From positions 1-42,768 of the forward strand of contig JABAAE010000011.1 in the NCBI GenBank assembly GCA_014238905.1: a stretch of DNA of 42,768 nucleotides, given 5' to 3'. Source of the stretch: Planctomycetota bacterium (lineage in GTDB: Bacteria > Planctomycetota > Planctomycetia > Pirellulales > Pirellulaceae). Position 1 is the first letter of the stretch. Each line of letters opens with the position of its first letter. This document shows positions 25,407 to 35,300 of the stretch, in pieces. The position numbers were made by a program, and so were the translations under genes. The notes beneath the pieces are model-generated. The model saw only the letters and a list, made by a program, of their open reading frames with translations, made no database searches and had not been told where the DNA came from.

Positions 25407-26222
25407 ATGAAGCTAATTGATGGCATCCCCATCCTGAAAAGGCTGAGCTTGCATTGGAAAACGGCTCGCCGGCAACGGCGAGCCAAAGCCAATGCGACCC
25501 GTCCAGATCATTTGCCGGCAAATCACTGTTTGATCGCGTCGTTCCCAAGATCCGGCAACACCTGGCTGAGTCGACTGATCGCCGACGTCTTGATGCAGCG
25601 GCGGGGACTGGTCACCCAAACGAAGCTTCCGGTCAACGAAAGAGAGATCATTCCAGATCTTGACCGAGGCGATTTGGAGCATTGTCGTCACGTTGATTTC
25701 GCCCCGATATGCTTGGCCAAAACGCACGTACCTTTTATGCAGTGGATGAACCGTGGCGTATTTCTCCTACGTCAACCGGCTGATTCGTTGCTTTCCTATT
25801 ACCATTTTCATTTTCGTTATCCCGAGCGGTTGCCCTTGGTCACTGCCGGGATTCATCGGTTTTGTGAACGGGAGTTGGTAGAGTGGTATGCCCACGCCCA
25901 GTCGTTCATTTGGGCGGTCGAAAACTCGCCATCCCGTTTTCGGATTGTGACTTATGAATCGTTGTTGGAGTCGCCGGCTGAGCAGCTCAAGAAAGTGGCT
26001 GATTGGTTGGAAATTCCGGCTACAGATGCTGAGATTCAGATCGCTGTCAATAACAACGAATTTGCGAAACTCAACCAGAAAGATGCAGCTTCTGGCAATC
26101 TCAAATTCTTTCGCAACGGTAAGAAGGACTCTGCCAAAAAAGAGATGACTAAAGATTTACTGGGCCGAATTCAATCGGTTTGCGGACCGTTATATGAGAG
26201 TGCCGTTCGGCTGGCTGAATAA
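25407..26222 (+). CDS. Sulfotransferase-domain protein
   Basis: The 271-residue protein shows the PAPS-binding elements of cytosolic-type sulfotransferases: the 5'-phosphosulfate loop IASFPRSGNTWLSR near residue 43, the 3'-phosphate region FLLRQPADSLLSYYHF, and the C-terminal FFRNGKKDSAKKEM, a diverged form of the RKGxxGDWK motif. VTYESLLESP precedes the last motif as usual. The enzyme would transfer sulfate from PAPS to a hydroxyl or amino group; planctomycetes have many such genes, but the substrate is unknown. The basic N-terminus is not a signal peptide. It follows rpoD in the same direction, 103 bases away, without a clear terminator between them. Confidence 0.82.
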   Translation: MKLIDGIPILKRLSLHWKTARRQRRAKANATRPDHLPANHCLIASFPRSGNTWLSRLIADVLMQRRGLVTQTKLPVNEREIIPDLDRGDLEHCRHVDFAPICLAKTHVPFMQWMNRGVFLLRQPADSLLSYYHFHFRYPERLPLVTAGIHRFCERELVEWYAHAQSFIWAVENSPSRFRIVTYESLLESPAEQLKKVADWLEIPATDAEIQIAVNNNEFAKLNQKDAASGNLKFFRNGKKDSAKKEMTKDLLGRIQSVCGPLYESAVRLAE

Positions 26223-26272
26223 TCATCAGCGACTGAATCATCATCGGCTGAAACGTCATCGGCTGAAACGTC
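26223..26272. repeat. 15 bp tandem repeat right after the sulfotransferase stop codon
   Basis: TCATCGGCTGAAACG occurs at 26241-26255 and 26256-26270, and a diverged copy TCATCAGCGACTGAA lies at 26223-26237. It is immediately downstream of the stop codon. Confidence 0.8.
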
Positions 26273-26378
26273 TTGCTCGCCGGCCATCGGCCTGTCTTGC
26301 GGCGCGGGAAAGCAGAATGAGTGTCCTGACGAGTCAGAGACGTTTCCGCCCGTGAGGTCGATTCTCCCTTGGTTGGTT

Positions 26379-26762
26379 TTAATCAGTGACTGCCGTTGCG
26401 ACCGCCGTTGCGTAACTTTTGCAGTGGGAAATGCTGATTAGAATTTTTGAAATTCCCATGGATTCACAGATGTTGCGAGCTTCACCGTGCAGGTGAACTT
26501 CCGGTGCTCCTCCCATCCGGTTGAGGATTTCAATATCCGTCCAATGAATGCCTTTTGACCAGCCGGTTCCCATCGCTTTTAAGATGGCTTCTTTGGCTGC
26601 CCAACGGCCGGTGTAATGCTGAACAGCTGCTTTTCGGATTCCGCAGTATTGCTGTTCTTTAGGTGTATAGACACGATCAAGGAAGATCTCGGCGTGTTTT
26701 TCAATCATCTCCCCTACTCGGGTCGTTTCGGTGATGTCAGTTCCGATTCCAAAAACACTCAT
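26379..26762 (-). CDS. acpS: Holo-[acyl-carrier-protein] synthase
   Basis: The 127-residue protein has the AcpS signature: FGIGTDITETTRV, with the first metal-binding Asp at residue 9, and GRWAAKEAILKAMGTGW, with the conserved Glu. The C-terminal ISISHCKSYATAVA is the usual SHxxxxA block. It transfers 4'-phosphopantetheine from coenzyme A to the serine of acyl carrier protein, activating it for fatty acid synthesis. The length is normal. It follows trpS with a 27-base gap on the same strand, so the two are probably cotranscribed. No clear ribosome binding site is seen. Confidence 0.95.
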   Translation of the reverse strand: MSVFGIGTDITETTRVGEMIEKHAEIFLDRVYTPKEQQYCGIRKAAVQHYTGRWAAKEAILKAMGTGWSKGIHWTDIEILNRMGGAPEVHLHGEARNICESMGISKILISISHCKSYATAVATAVTD

Positions 26763-26789
26763 GATTGACTTATCTGGTTAGGAAAGTGT

Positions 26790-27752
26790 TTATTTGACGC
26801 CGCATGCTTTTTGCGCGCGTAACAACACCTCGCCCGCCTTTTCCCTTGCCTTGGCTGCCCCGTCGGCAAGGATCTGACGGACGGTATGGGTGTCTGAGGC
26901 GAGAGTCTCTCGCCGTTTTCGGGCGTCAGAAAAATAATCGGTCGATGCCTCGAGCAATCTCTTTTTGATTTCGCCGTAACCGAATCCTCCGGCCTGGTAG
27001 ATTTTAGCTACCTCGGACTTCTGTTGGTGATTGGCAAATAGTGAAAAAAGCTGAAAGAGATGATCGCCTTCGGGATCTTTTGGTTCTTCCATTGGGCGAC
27101 TGTCGGTCGCGATTCGCATGATTTTTTTCTTCAACTTACCCGGCTCTTCAAAAATCTCGATGGTGTTTCCATAGCTTTTGGACATTTTTTCACCATCCGT
27201 TCCGGGAACTTTGGCTGAGGATTCCAAAACTTTGGGCTTGGGGAGGACAAATACCTCGCCGTATCGATGATTGAAGCTGCCCGCAATATCACGGCAGACT
27301 TCGATGTGCTGGACCTGATCCTGCCCTACCGGCACAACATCGGAGTCGTATGCCAGGATGTCAGCCGACATCAACACCGGATAAGTGAAGAGCCCGGAAT
27401 TCGATGAGATGCCCTTTTCTACTTTGTCTTTGTACGAAACACATCTCTCCAGCAGACCCATGGGGGTTTGTGTCATCAGTAGCCAGCAAAGTTCGGAAAC
27501 CTCGGGCACGTCAGATTGGATGAATAGAATGGCCTGGGTTGGGTCCAGTCCCAAGGCCAACAAATCCAGAGCGGCGTGGAGCGTCAGTTCACTGAGTTCC
27601 CCGGGTTGGTGGATCGTTGTCAGGGAATGAAGATTTGCAATGAAGTAATAGCTTTTTTCTTCGTGCTGCAAATCAATGTACTGCTGGATGGCTCCAAAAT
27701 AATTTCCCCAGTGGAATCGACCGGTGGGCTGAATACCAGAAAGGACTCTCAT
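26790..27752 (-). CDS. trpS: Tryptophanyl-tRNA synthetase
   Basis: The 320-residue class I synthetase begins [20 protein letters not shown], which includes the tryptophan-enzyme form of the HIGH motif (FHWGN). The catalytic-lysine loop is [35 protein letters not shown] and [14 protein letters not shown] are all typical. The length matches bacterial TrpS. GGGAA lies six bases before the ATG. It charges tRNA-Trp in the cytoplasm and precedes acpS. Confidence 0.96.
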   Translation of the reverse strand: MRVLSGIQPTGRFHWGNYFGAIQQYIDLQHEEKSYYFIANLHSLTTIHQPGELSELTLHAALDLLALGLDPTQAILFIQSDVPEVSELCWLLMTQTPMGLLERCVSYKDKVEKGISSNSGLFTYPVLMSADILAYDSDVVPVGQDQVQHIEVCRDIAGSFNHRYGEVFVLPKPKVLESSAKVPGTDGEKMSKSYGNTIEIFEEPGKLKKKIMRIATDSRPMEEPKDPEGDHLFQLFSLFANHQQKSEVAKIYQAGGFGYGEIKKRLLEASTDYFSDARKRRETLASDTHTVRQILADGAAKAREKAGEVLLRAQKACGVK

Positions 27753-28081
27753 TGTGGTTCCCGTTGTATCGATGGAATGTCTAAATGAAAAATGTGCATC
27801 AGGTCACAGATGGACCGTTACCCACTCAACTATGCGAACTCGATGTTCAATTAGCAAGGACCCGTCGGTTTTTCGGGCAGGCTAAATCCAGGGGACTGTC
27901 TTTTAATCGTTAGGTGGTTATAGCCAGCATGGGTTCTTCCCATTCCAGTCCTCCAACCGCGCAATGGTAAGCGGCGCTGCCCTTCTTCCTTGAAGAGCGC
28001 GCCGCATCCAATTGGCTCCCAACAGGCAGCATGAGGCAGATTGGGGCGTTTCGGCCCTAGTGCAACACGCTCCCGGTTCGA
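27753..28081. other. Gap before trpS containing a tRNA-like remnant
   Basis: No protein gene is seen. At 27891-27953, GGGGACTG and CAGTCCTC can pair as an acceptor-like stem (one G-T pair). CTTTTAA resembles a tRNA-Lys anticodon loop. ATGGGTTC-TTCCCAT resembles a T-arm missing two loop bases. The segment is only 63 bases long and has no proper D-arm, so it cannot be a working tRNA. It may be a decayed tRNA or a coincidence. Confidence 0.3.
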
Positions 28082-28300
28082 CTAAATCAAGCCGCCATGT
28101 ATATGCAATGGCTTTTGGTGGTCAGGTTGATCTAGGAACCAGAATCGTTCCCATTCATCCTGAATACCCCTCAGATTTTCAGAGGTAAAAATTAATTGTC
28201 TTGCACGACGAGCTGGATCAGCTGAGTAAGCGGGCAAAAAACATCCAACGTTTGAGCTGATCAAGATGCCCAAGAGCGTGGCGAGGATAAGCCGACGCAT
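28082..28300 (-). CDS. Small lipoprotein of unknown function
   Basis: The 72-residue protein starts at an ATG with a strong GGAGG seven bases upstream. Its N-terminus (MRRLILATLLGILISSNVGC) is a signal peptide with a lipobox ending in Cys20, so it should be lipid-modified and anchored in a membrane. The mature part includes DPARRARQLIFTSENLRGI and DEWERFWFLDQPDHQKP and ends HIHGGLI. I recall near-identical short lipoproteins in planctomycetes, but no function is known. It lies downstream of the HU gene on the same strand with 258 bases between them. Confidence 0.75.
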   Translation of the reverse strand: MRRLILATLLGILISSNVGCFLPAYSADPARRARQLIFTSENLRGIQDEWERFWFLDQPDHQKPLHIHGGLI

Positions 28301-28558
28301 TTCGAATCCTCCATGACAATAAAAGCGCTTTGAAACGCGAAATAACGTGATGTGATTATTTTCGTCCGCTCAGCTACGAAAAGTTTAATCGTTAAAGTCG
28401 TTTTATTTTGAATTATCGGAAATCGATCCAAAATGCAGGTGTTTACGCCAGAAAAACCGCTTTGAATCGTTACTGATGACTCTCTTTGCCACCACTGCCA
28501 GCATTTTTCTGCCCTAAAACCAAACTCGGCATTGGATAAACCAATTGATTGGACAGGA

Positions 28559-29002
28559 CTAACGATCCTGAATCGGACCGGGGCTTGGCTGTGAACCGGG
28601 GCTTGCCTGTGAACCGGGGCTTGCCTGTGAACCGGGGCTTGGCTGTGAACCGAGAGGCTGGGGGACCGCTTCTTGACCTGAGAGTTCATCAGAGGAAATG
28701 CTGGCTGTTTTGTCCTGAAGGGTTTTGACCCGTTCTTCCATTTCCTTGCCCGGTTTGAACGTCACCACGAATTTTTCAGCGACATCCACCTTTTCCCCAG
28801 TTCGTGGATTTCTCGCTTTGCGAGCTGCTCGTCGTTTGACCTGAAAGACACCAAATTTCCGCAGTTCGATACGCCCTTCCTGAACAAGAATGTCCACGAT
28901 CGCATCAAACGTCTTTTGCACAATTTCCTTGGTCTTGAGCTGCGTCAGACCAATTTCCTGCGAAATCGTTTTGACAATCTCTTTTTTGGTCTTTTTGGTC
29001 AT
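28559..29002 (-). CDS. HU-family DNA-binding protein with a repeat tail
   Basis: Residues 1-93 form a complete HU/IHF domain: [17 protein letters not shown], the [12 protein letters not shown] strand and the DNA-arm [14 protein letters not shown], ending [15 protein letters not shown]. It bends and packages DNA as a dimer. After it comes a 50-residue tail that contains four repeats of GSQ[PA]SP, encoded by four 18-base units at 28579-28650. Tails on HU proteins in other bacteria are usually Lys/Ala-rich; this one is Ser/Pro/Gly/Gln and uncharged. The gene has a strong promoter at 29042-29070. No Shine-Dalgarno sequence is seen. Confidence 0.93.
   Translation of the reverse strand: MTKKTKKEIVKTISQEIGLTQLKTKEIVQKTFDAIVDILVQEGRIELRKFGVFQVKRRAARKARNPRTGEKVDVAEKFVVTFKPGKEMEERVKTLQDKTASISSDELSGQEAVPQPLGSQPSPGSQASPGSQASPGSQPSPGPIQDR
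28579..28650. repeat. Four in-frame 18 bp tandem repeats in the HU tail
   Basis: Units begin at 28579, 28597, 28615 and 28633. The core CGGGGCTTGCCTGTGAAC is identical in the middle two. The outer two differ by C to G at one position, giving Pro for Ala on the coding strand. Confidence 0.95.
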
Positions 29003-29041
29003 GACTATCTACACAGCACCGATGGACTACCGTTCGTCACA

Positions 29042-29070
29042 AGTGTAGGCCTAGTAAAGAGTAATGTCAA
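29042..29070 (-). promoter_or_regulatory. Strong vegetative promoter of the HU gene
   Basis: On the minus strand a perfect TTGACA (29070-29065) and TACACT (29047-29042) are separated by 17 bases. Transcription would start near 29035, giving a leader of about 33 bases. This is the best promoter match in the window and fits an abundant protein. Confidence 0.75.
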
Positions 29071-29202
29071 TGAAAACTCAGATTGCCCTCTAAGGAGAGG
29101 ATTGTTGATCGGCCCTAAACCCTTTGCCCGGTTAGGTTTAGGTTTCGAATTGGTTTGTTGGCAAGGCGTGGAGCCTAAATCCTTAACTACCAGACATTTA
29201 CG

Positions 29203-29637
29203 TCAAATGCGTATTTCTTTTCGTTGAGCTTCAATTTGCACCAGGTCGTGTAATTTTCCGGTGCCACTTCCGGGGCATTCCTGACAAGTCTGCTGCCAAG
29301 TTTCGGGTGACTTGAGGTTGGAATCCCAAAAAGGCCAAGTGCGACACTGGCGGGGCCGAGAATGATAAACCTGACACTGTCGCGATTCGGAGTCGAAAAA
29401 AACGCAGTCCCCGTTGGGGAATTCCTTCAAAGACTTGCGAGCACCAATTTTTCGTACATAAAGGGCCTCAAATTCATCGGTGTCCTCGATGCCCTTTTCA
29501 GCAGCAATCGCCTTGATCTCCTGCTGGTTGACCCAGACCCATCCCGGGGTACCGGTGCAGCAGTCGCCGCAGCCAGAACAGGTAAATTGCAGTCCGTCTT
29601 GATACCAAGGCGACGGTTTTGGTTGTTCTTTGGTCAT
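29203..29637 (-). CDS. YkgJ-type cysteine-cluster protein
   Basis: From the ATG at 29637 the protein is 144 residues; a TTG six codons upstream is less likely. The family motif FTCSGCGDCCTG places four cysteines close together, followed by CVFFDSESRQCQVYHSRPRQCRTWPFW and, near the end, CQECPG. This pattern is typical of the YkgJ/UPF0153 family, which is expected to bind zinc or an iron-sulfur cluster; the biochemical role is unknown. It is immediately downstream of the cysteine desulfurase-like gene (75 bases), which may link it to iron-sulfur biology, but that is inference. Confidence 0.85.
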   Translation of the reverse strand: MTKEQPKPSPWYQDGLQFTCSGCGDCCTGTPGWVWVNQQEIKAIAAEKGIEDTDEFEALYVRKIGARKSLKEFPNGDCVFFDSESRQCQVYHSRPRQCRTWPFWDSNLKSPETWQQTCQECPGSGTGKLHDLVQIEAQRKEIRI

Positions 29638-29711
29638 GGCTTGTTTGTTAATCAAAAAATGAATTCACCTGTAACGGAAATTTTCAAGCAGTTGACATTG
29701 TGTCAAGCAAA

Positions 29712-30887
29712 TCAAACGGTTGCCGAAATTTCCCGGATAGCTCGCAGGGTCGCTTCGACATCAGCCATCTGGTTGAAGTACCCCAAGCTTAATCTAACAC
29801 ATCCTTGTGGGCAGCCAATCGGCTCGTGGATCAGGGAAGCACAATGGTGACCGGCCCGCGTTTGAATACCAAACGAGCTGTCGAGGATGCCGGCGAATTC
29901 CTGGGGAGCGAGATGGGAATGATTTAGGCTCAAAATGCCCGACTCCAAGTGATTAGGGAGGCCCGTCAATTCGGGTTCCGCTGGGTATAGCTGAATGTTG
30001 GAGAGCGACATGAGCTGACGGGCGAGCGCTGCGGTGATGTGGGCGACGTGTCGGCCAATGGTATCCAGTCCTGTTTGTTGGAGGAAATGCAACCCTGCCC
30101 CCAGGCCGATCAAACCGGGAATGTTGGGGCTGCCAGGTTCAAATCCGTGCGGAAAATCCCGGGGATGGTGGTCTGAATCGCTTGATGCTCCGGTACCGCC
30201 CTGTCGGATGGGATTCATTTGATGTTGGGCCTTGGTTCCGACTAACAGACAACCGGTCCCCAAGGGTCCGAGTAGTCCCTTGTGGCCTGGGAAAGCGAGT
30301 AGGTCAATCTTTGATTCCTGCATATCGATTTTCCGATGGCCGACTGTTTGAGCAGCGTCAACCAGAAACAACGAATTGGATGGGGAGATGATCTTGCCGA
30401 TATCCGTGATGGGATTGCTGAAGCCGGTAACATTGCTGGTTCCAACCAGAGACACCAGTTTTGTCTGCGGAAGTAAAGCCTGCTCAATCTGCCTGCTCTC
30501 GACCATGCCCCGTTCATCGCAGCGGACGCGGGTGACTCGAATGTTTCGGTGATCTTCCAGCCAACGGAGGGGTCGCAGGACGCTGTTATGCTCGGCGGTT
30601 GTGGTGACGACGTGGTCCCCAGGGGCCAACAAACCATGGAAGGCCAAATTGAGTGCGTCGGTGCCGTTTTGGGCAAAGACGACTTCAGTACCCGCCGCCG
30701 CTCCCAAAAATCTCTTCAACTCCATTCGAAGCAAGTTGATGGTCTTTTGGAGCGTCTCGGCTGTCGCCGACGTGCTTCGAGAAACGGTTGCTCCAGATTC
30801 TCTTTGGTATTGATCCACGGCTTGGTAAACGGATTCTGGCTTTGGCCAGCTGGTTGCCGCGTTATCGAGATAGATACGTTTGCCCAT
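29712..30887 (-). CDS. Cysteine desulfurase-like class V aminotransferase
   Basis: From the ATG at 30887 the protein is 391 residues; a GTG five codons upstream is also possible. It opens with RIYLDNAATSWPKPE. Other key features are TTAEHNSVLRPL with the PLP-stacking His, FLVDAAQTVGHR, Lys203 in FPGHKGLLGPLG as the PLP Schiff-base lysine, and Cys349 in RAGHHCASLIH as the likely sulfur acceptor. The fold and residues match the SufS/CsdA branch and proteins annotated as cysteine desulfurase family. It would remove sulfur from cysteine to form a persulfide for iron-sulfur or other sulfur cofactors. No suf or isc partner genes are nearby. Confidence 0.88.
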   Translation of the reverse strand: MGKRIYLDNAATSWPKPESVYQAVDQYQRESGATVSRSTSATAETLQKTINLLRMELKRFLGAAAGTEVVFAQNGTDALNLAFHGLLAPGDHVVTTTAEHNSVLRPLRWLEDHRNIRVTRVRCDERGMVESRQIEQALLPQTKLVSLVGTSNVTGFSNPITDIGKIISPSNSLFLVDAAQTVGHRKIDMQESKIDLLAFPGHKGLLGPLGTGCLLVGTKAQHQMNPIRQGGTGASSDSDHHPRDFPHGFEPGSPNIPGLIGLGAGLHFLQQTGLDTIGRHVAHITAALARQLMSLSNIQLYPAEPELTGLPNHLESGILSLNHSHLAPQEFAGILDSSFGIQTRAGHHCASLIHEPIGCPQGCVRLSLGYFNQMADVEATLRAIREISATV

Positions 30888-30976
30888 ACTTTTTGAAGGC
30901 ACTCTGGAAATGCGAAAATCGGAAATTCAAGCAGGAGTGATGAGACTCCGTAGTTAGTTTATTCTGAGCCAAACTG

Positions 30977-31038
30977 GTGAAAGGTCCAGTGGGGCGATGG
31001 CCGCAACGATGGGGTAACGGTTCCGGGAGACCTTTCAC
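30977..31038. promoter_or_regulatory. Long inverted repeat between the desulfurase-like gene and terC
   Basis: GTGAAAGGTC (30977-30986) and GACCTTTCAC (31029-31038) are a perfect 10 bp inverted repeat enclosing 42 G-rich bases. In RNA it would close a stem-loop 135 bases before the terC start, or lie in the leader of the divergent gene. TerC genes often have manganese-sensing yybP-ykoY riboswitches, but the hallmark sequence of that class was not found. Confidence 0.45.
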
Positions 31039-31173
31039 TCTTTCTGATTTGGGAAGCGATCGAAGCAGGACTGAGGTACTCAAGAGTGTAAATCGAAAGT
31101 AAGCTAAATTAAACTACCGCTGCTGTTTTGGTGGTCTTGATTCAATGTAATTCAGAATATCAGACAATTATCT

Positions 31174-31968
31174 ATGGAATGGTTTACTTTTCAAAATGCA
31201 GGTGATTTGGTTGTCCTCAGTTTGATGGAAATCGTACTGGGCATCGACAACATCGTCTTTATTGCAATTGTGACTGCTCGTCTTCCTGACGAGCTTCGCA
31301 GTAAAGCTCGAAAGATTGGATTACTTCTGGCACTGGGTATGAGAATCCTCCTGCTTTGTGTGATCGACTGGATCGCTGGTATGGAGAAGGCGATGTTCAA
31401 CCTGACTTCCTTGGGAATTCCGGAGGAGTGGCTGCAGGGTGATCATTTTGATGAGGTAAACGGGATCTCCCTGCGCGATTTAGTGCTGCTGATTGGGGGC
31501 TTGTTCCTGATAGGAAAAAGTGTGGTCGAGATTCATGAGCAATTTAGCCCCGAGCATCAGGCTGGCGTCAAAAAGAAGGAAGCCACATTTGGAAGCGTGC
31601 TGTTACAAATTGCCATCCTGGATATGGTTTTTTCACTTGATTCGGTGATCGCAGCTGTTGGTTTGGCGGAGCATCTTAGTGTCATGATTGCTGCCATTTG
31701 TATCGCTGTTGGGATGATGATACTTTTTGCGAATCGGATTAGTTTATTTGTCGAACAGAATCCGACATTAAAGATGCTGGCACTGAGTTTTCTGATTTTG
31801 ATCGGGGTGATGCTTGTGTCAGAGGGTTCCGGAGCGCATATCAACAAGGGGTATGTTTATTTTGCCATGGTTTTTTCATTGGCGGTGGAATTCATGAACA
31901 TACGGCTTCGTGTCAAAGCCGAAGCAGCTGCGGCCCTTGCGGAACCAGGCAATGGCGCCCCTGATTGA
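31174..31968 (+). CDS. TerC-family integral membrane protein
   Basis: The 264-residue protein has about seven membrane segments and the two TerC signature acidic motifs: MEIVLGIDNIVFIAI near residues 18-32 and DMVFSLDSVIAAVGLAEH near 150-167. The Asp residues inside these helices are proposed to bind metal. Known members handle manganese export, metal loading of exported proteins, or tellurite resistance. It has no clear ribosome binding site. The inverted repeat upstream may regulate it. The window holds no other ter genes, so a general metal-homeostasis role is more likely than tellurite resistance. Confidence 0.9.
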   Translation: MEWFTFQNAGDLVVLSLMEIVLGIDNIVFIAIVTARLPDELRSKARKIGLLLALGMRILLLCVIDWIAGMEKAMFNLTSLGIPEEWLQGDHFDEVNGISLRDLVLLIGGLFLIGKSVVEIHEQFSPEHQAGVKKKEATFGSVLLQIAILDMVFSLDSVIAAVGLAEHLSVMIAAICIAVGMMILFANRISLFVEQNPTLKMLALSFLILIGVMLVSEGSGAHINKGYVYFAMVFSLAVEFMNIRLRVKAEAAAALAEPGNGAPD

Positions 31969-32316
31969 TCTGCAATGTCGTCAATTCAGATTTGCGGTCG
32001 CGATAATTGTTGCCTGAACTGACCTTTTAGTCCGGGTAGGGGGGGAGAAAGCTCCCCCGATGCTGAAAATGCCTCGGTGTTAAATGCCAAGTCTTTCCAT
32101 GCAAACCTGTGCCACGTCCGGTAGAATGGAGTTCACCTTTCAAATTGGCACAGCCACTCTAGGTGGTGTCACCGTTTCGCTGCAGTTCTGAACGGGTATC
32201 AAACTGGCAAAAGATTTACGTCCTTGTCCTTTCATCCCGATTCGAATTCGATAAAAATAGTGCAAACGCATTTTTTAAAAGCCTGCCGCCTCGGCTCACC
32301 CATCAAGGAGACTTGC
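31969..32316. other. Gap between terC and the ThuA/dehydrogenase gene
   Basis: About 350 bases with no supportable gene. It includes the G/C-rich hairpin listed next. The large downstream frame is open through the last 93 bases of it, but its true start is at 32317. Confidence 0.5.
32041..32058 (+). terminator. G/C-rich hairpin downstream of terC
   Basis: GGGGGAG (32041-32047) and CTCCCCC (32052-32058) form a perfect 7 bp stem with an AAAG loop, 73 bases after the terC stop. No T run follows, so termination is probable but not certain. Confidence 0.4.
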
Positions 32317-35300
32317 ATGCGACCCTTTGTTTATCTGGTAACGATTTGTCTGATGACTTTTCAGGCATTGATGACATCTGCTAATGGCTCTGATCCCGGC
32401 AACGAGAGCCCGAAGGTGACAACTGCAAAAAAGAAAGTCGTCTTTGTCGCAGGTAACAAAAGTCACGGCTATGGTTCCCACGAACATTACGCTGGCTGTA
32501 AGTTGCTCGCCATGCGACTCCAGCAGGCAATGCCTGACTTCGAATGTGTTGTCATTCAAAATGGGTGGCCAGATGACGAAAGTGTTTTCGATGGCGCAGC
32601 AACTGTAGTCATGTACGCCGATGGAGGTGGACGTCATCCAGCCAATCCGCATTTGGAATCAGTCAACGCTTTGACTTCAAAAGGTACCGGAGTGGTGTGT
32701 GTTCATTATGGCGTCGAGACCACTAAAGGAAAAAATGGCGAAGCTTTTCTGGATTGGATAGGGGGCTATTTCGAGCCGCACTGGTCAGTGAACCCGCATT
32801 GGACGGCAAAGTTTGACAAGCTGCCGGACCATCCCATCACCCGGGGAGTCAAGCCATTTGCGATTAATGATGAGTGGTATTACCACATGCGATTCCGCGA
32901 TGGAATGAAAGGGGTTACACCCATCCTGACAGCGATGCCTGGACCGGAGACTCTTCGGCGAGGTGATGGAGCTCACAGCGGAAACCCCCATGTCCGGCAA
33001 GCCGTACTGGATCGAAAAGAAGCTCAGCACGTTGCATGGTGCAGCGAGAATGAGAATGGAAGCCGGGGGTTTGGGTTTACCGGCGGACATTTTCACTGGA
33101 ATTGGGGCAATCCGGATTTTCGAAAAGTGGTTTTGAATGCCATCGTTTGGACCTCTAAAGGCGAGGTCCCCAAGAATGGTGTCTCCGACAAAGCGGTTTA
33201 TCTTGAAGATCTCGAAGCCAATCAGGACTACGACGCACCAGGGAATTTCAACCGTGACGAAATCAAAAAGCGTTTGAATTTGAAATCGTCAGGCAAGAAG
33301 GCGCAGAAGATTGGAAAGGGGCCTAAGCCTGTTTGGGCCAGCAAAGTCATCACCCCTGCCACCGATGGCCATTCCGTTGCTGTCAGCGCCAAGATCTCCG
33401 GGGCCAGCAACCTGTACCTTGTCGCGACCGATGGTGGGAATGGGTACGGCTGTGATTGGGCGGCTTGGGCCAATCCTAAACTGACTGGCGACGGAGAACT
33501 TGACTTAACGACAATGAAATGGAAGGCGGCATCGGCTGGGTTTGGCAGCGTGCAGGTCAACAAAAATTGCAACGGACAACCGATCCGGGTGAATGGAAAG
33601 ACCTATTCCAAGGGATTTGGTACTCACGCGGTCTCGATCATTCATTTTCAACTTCCCGCTGGCCATCAATACACTCATTTTAAGGCATTGGCTGGGCTCG
33701 ATAACGGTGGAACGGATCAGGCCGCATGTGGCAATGCGGTGAGCGTTGGTTTTGCTGTTTACACTGAAGCACCTAGGGTCACCCGGTCAATTGCTGGGCC
33801 AAATACCCAAGACCGAAGTTCTGAAAATGCTCTCGGTGGACTGGATGTAGCGGATGGTCTGGATGCCAAGCTGTTTGCATCTGAACCTAACATCTTGAGC
33901 CTTTCCAATATCGATATTGATCATAAAGGCCGAGTCTGGGCCTGCGAAATCGTCAACTATCGTGGACACAATGGCAAACGAAAAGAAGGCGATCGGATCG
34001 TCATTTGCGAGGATACCGATCATGATGGCAAAGCCGACAAGTTTACGACATTTTACCAAGGCAATGACATCGACTCCGTTCATGGTGTTTGTGTTTTGCC
34101 AACCGCCTCTGGCAAGGGAACCAAGGCGATCGTTTCCGCCAAAGACAAAGTTTTAGTCTTTACTGACAACGATGGAGACCTGAAAGCCGACGATAGTCGA
34201 GTCCTTTTCTCTGGTATATCCGGAACGCAGCATGACCACGGAATTCATTCCTTCGTGTTTGGCCCCGACGGCAAGCTCTATTTCAACTTTGGAAACAGTG
34301 GTCGGCAGATTAAAGACGCCAATGGAAAACCAATCGTAGACAAGGCGGGAAACGAAGTGGTTGCCAACCGCAAGCCCTACCAGGAAGGCATGGTTTTCAG
34401 ATGCAACCTTGATGGCTCTGAATTCGAGACCTTGGGTTGGAATTTTCGTAACAACTGGGAAGTCAACATCGATTCGTTTGGATCACTTTGGCAATCGGAT
34501 AATGATGACGATGGCAATCGTGGTGTTCGCATCAATTTCGTCATGGAATTCGGCAACTACGGGTATAAGGACGAATTGACGGGAGCGGGTTGGAAAGCCA
34601 AGCGAACCAATATGGAAAAAACGATTCCAGAGCAGCACTGGCATTTGAATGATCCCGGTGTCGTTCCCAACCTGATTCAAACCGGTGCCGGTTCACCAAC
34701 TGGAATTTGCGTTTACGAAGGCTCATTGCTGCCCCAGCGCTTTCACAATCAGGTCATTCATTGCGATGCTGGCCCTAATATTGTCAGGGCTTATCCAGTG
34801 AAAGATGCCGGTGCCGGATATTCAGCAACGATGGAAAATATTTTGGCGGGGGCTCGTGATAAATGGTTCCGACCTTCGGATGCCTGTGTGGCTCCGGACG
34901 GATCACTTTTTGTGGCTGACTGGTACGATCCGGGAGTTGGTGGTCACGGAATGGGCGATTTAGACCGTGGTCGAATTTTCCGACTTGCACCCGAAAATTC
35001 AAAGTCGTCGGTTCCCTCTTATGATTTCTCAAACGCTTCTGGATGTATTGAGGCATTAAAGAGCCCTAATATGGCGGCCCGATACGTCGCGTTCACGGAG
35101 TTGAAAAAAATGGGCAATCAGGCGATCGGGGCACTCAAGTCGATGGCACAGGATGGTAACCCACGATTTCAAGCTCGGGCCATTTGGTTGATGGGTAAAA
35201 TCGCTGCTGATGCAAACAGCATCGTCAAGCAAGCCATCCAGAACGAAGACGCGAATATTCGCATTGTGGGACTACGATTGGCACGTCAACTAAACAACGT

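Noticed and set aside
28261..28689. 142-codon frame with HSQAPVHRQ repeats
   Set aside because: It is another frame of the 18 bp repeats in the HU gene.
30903..31173. yybP-ykoY manganese riboswitch before terC
   Set aside because: The conserved GGGGAGUAG-type core is not present; only an unclassified inverted repeat is seen.
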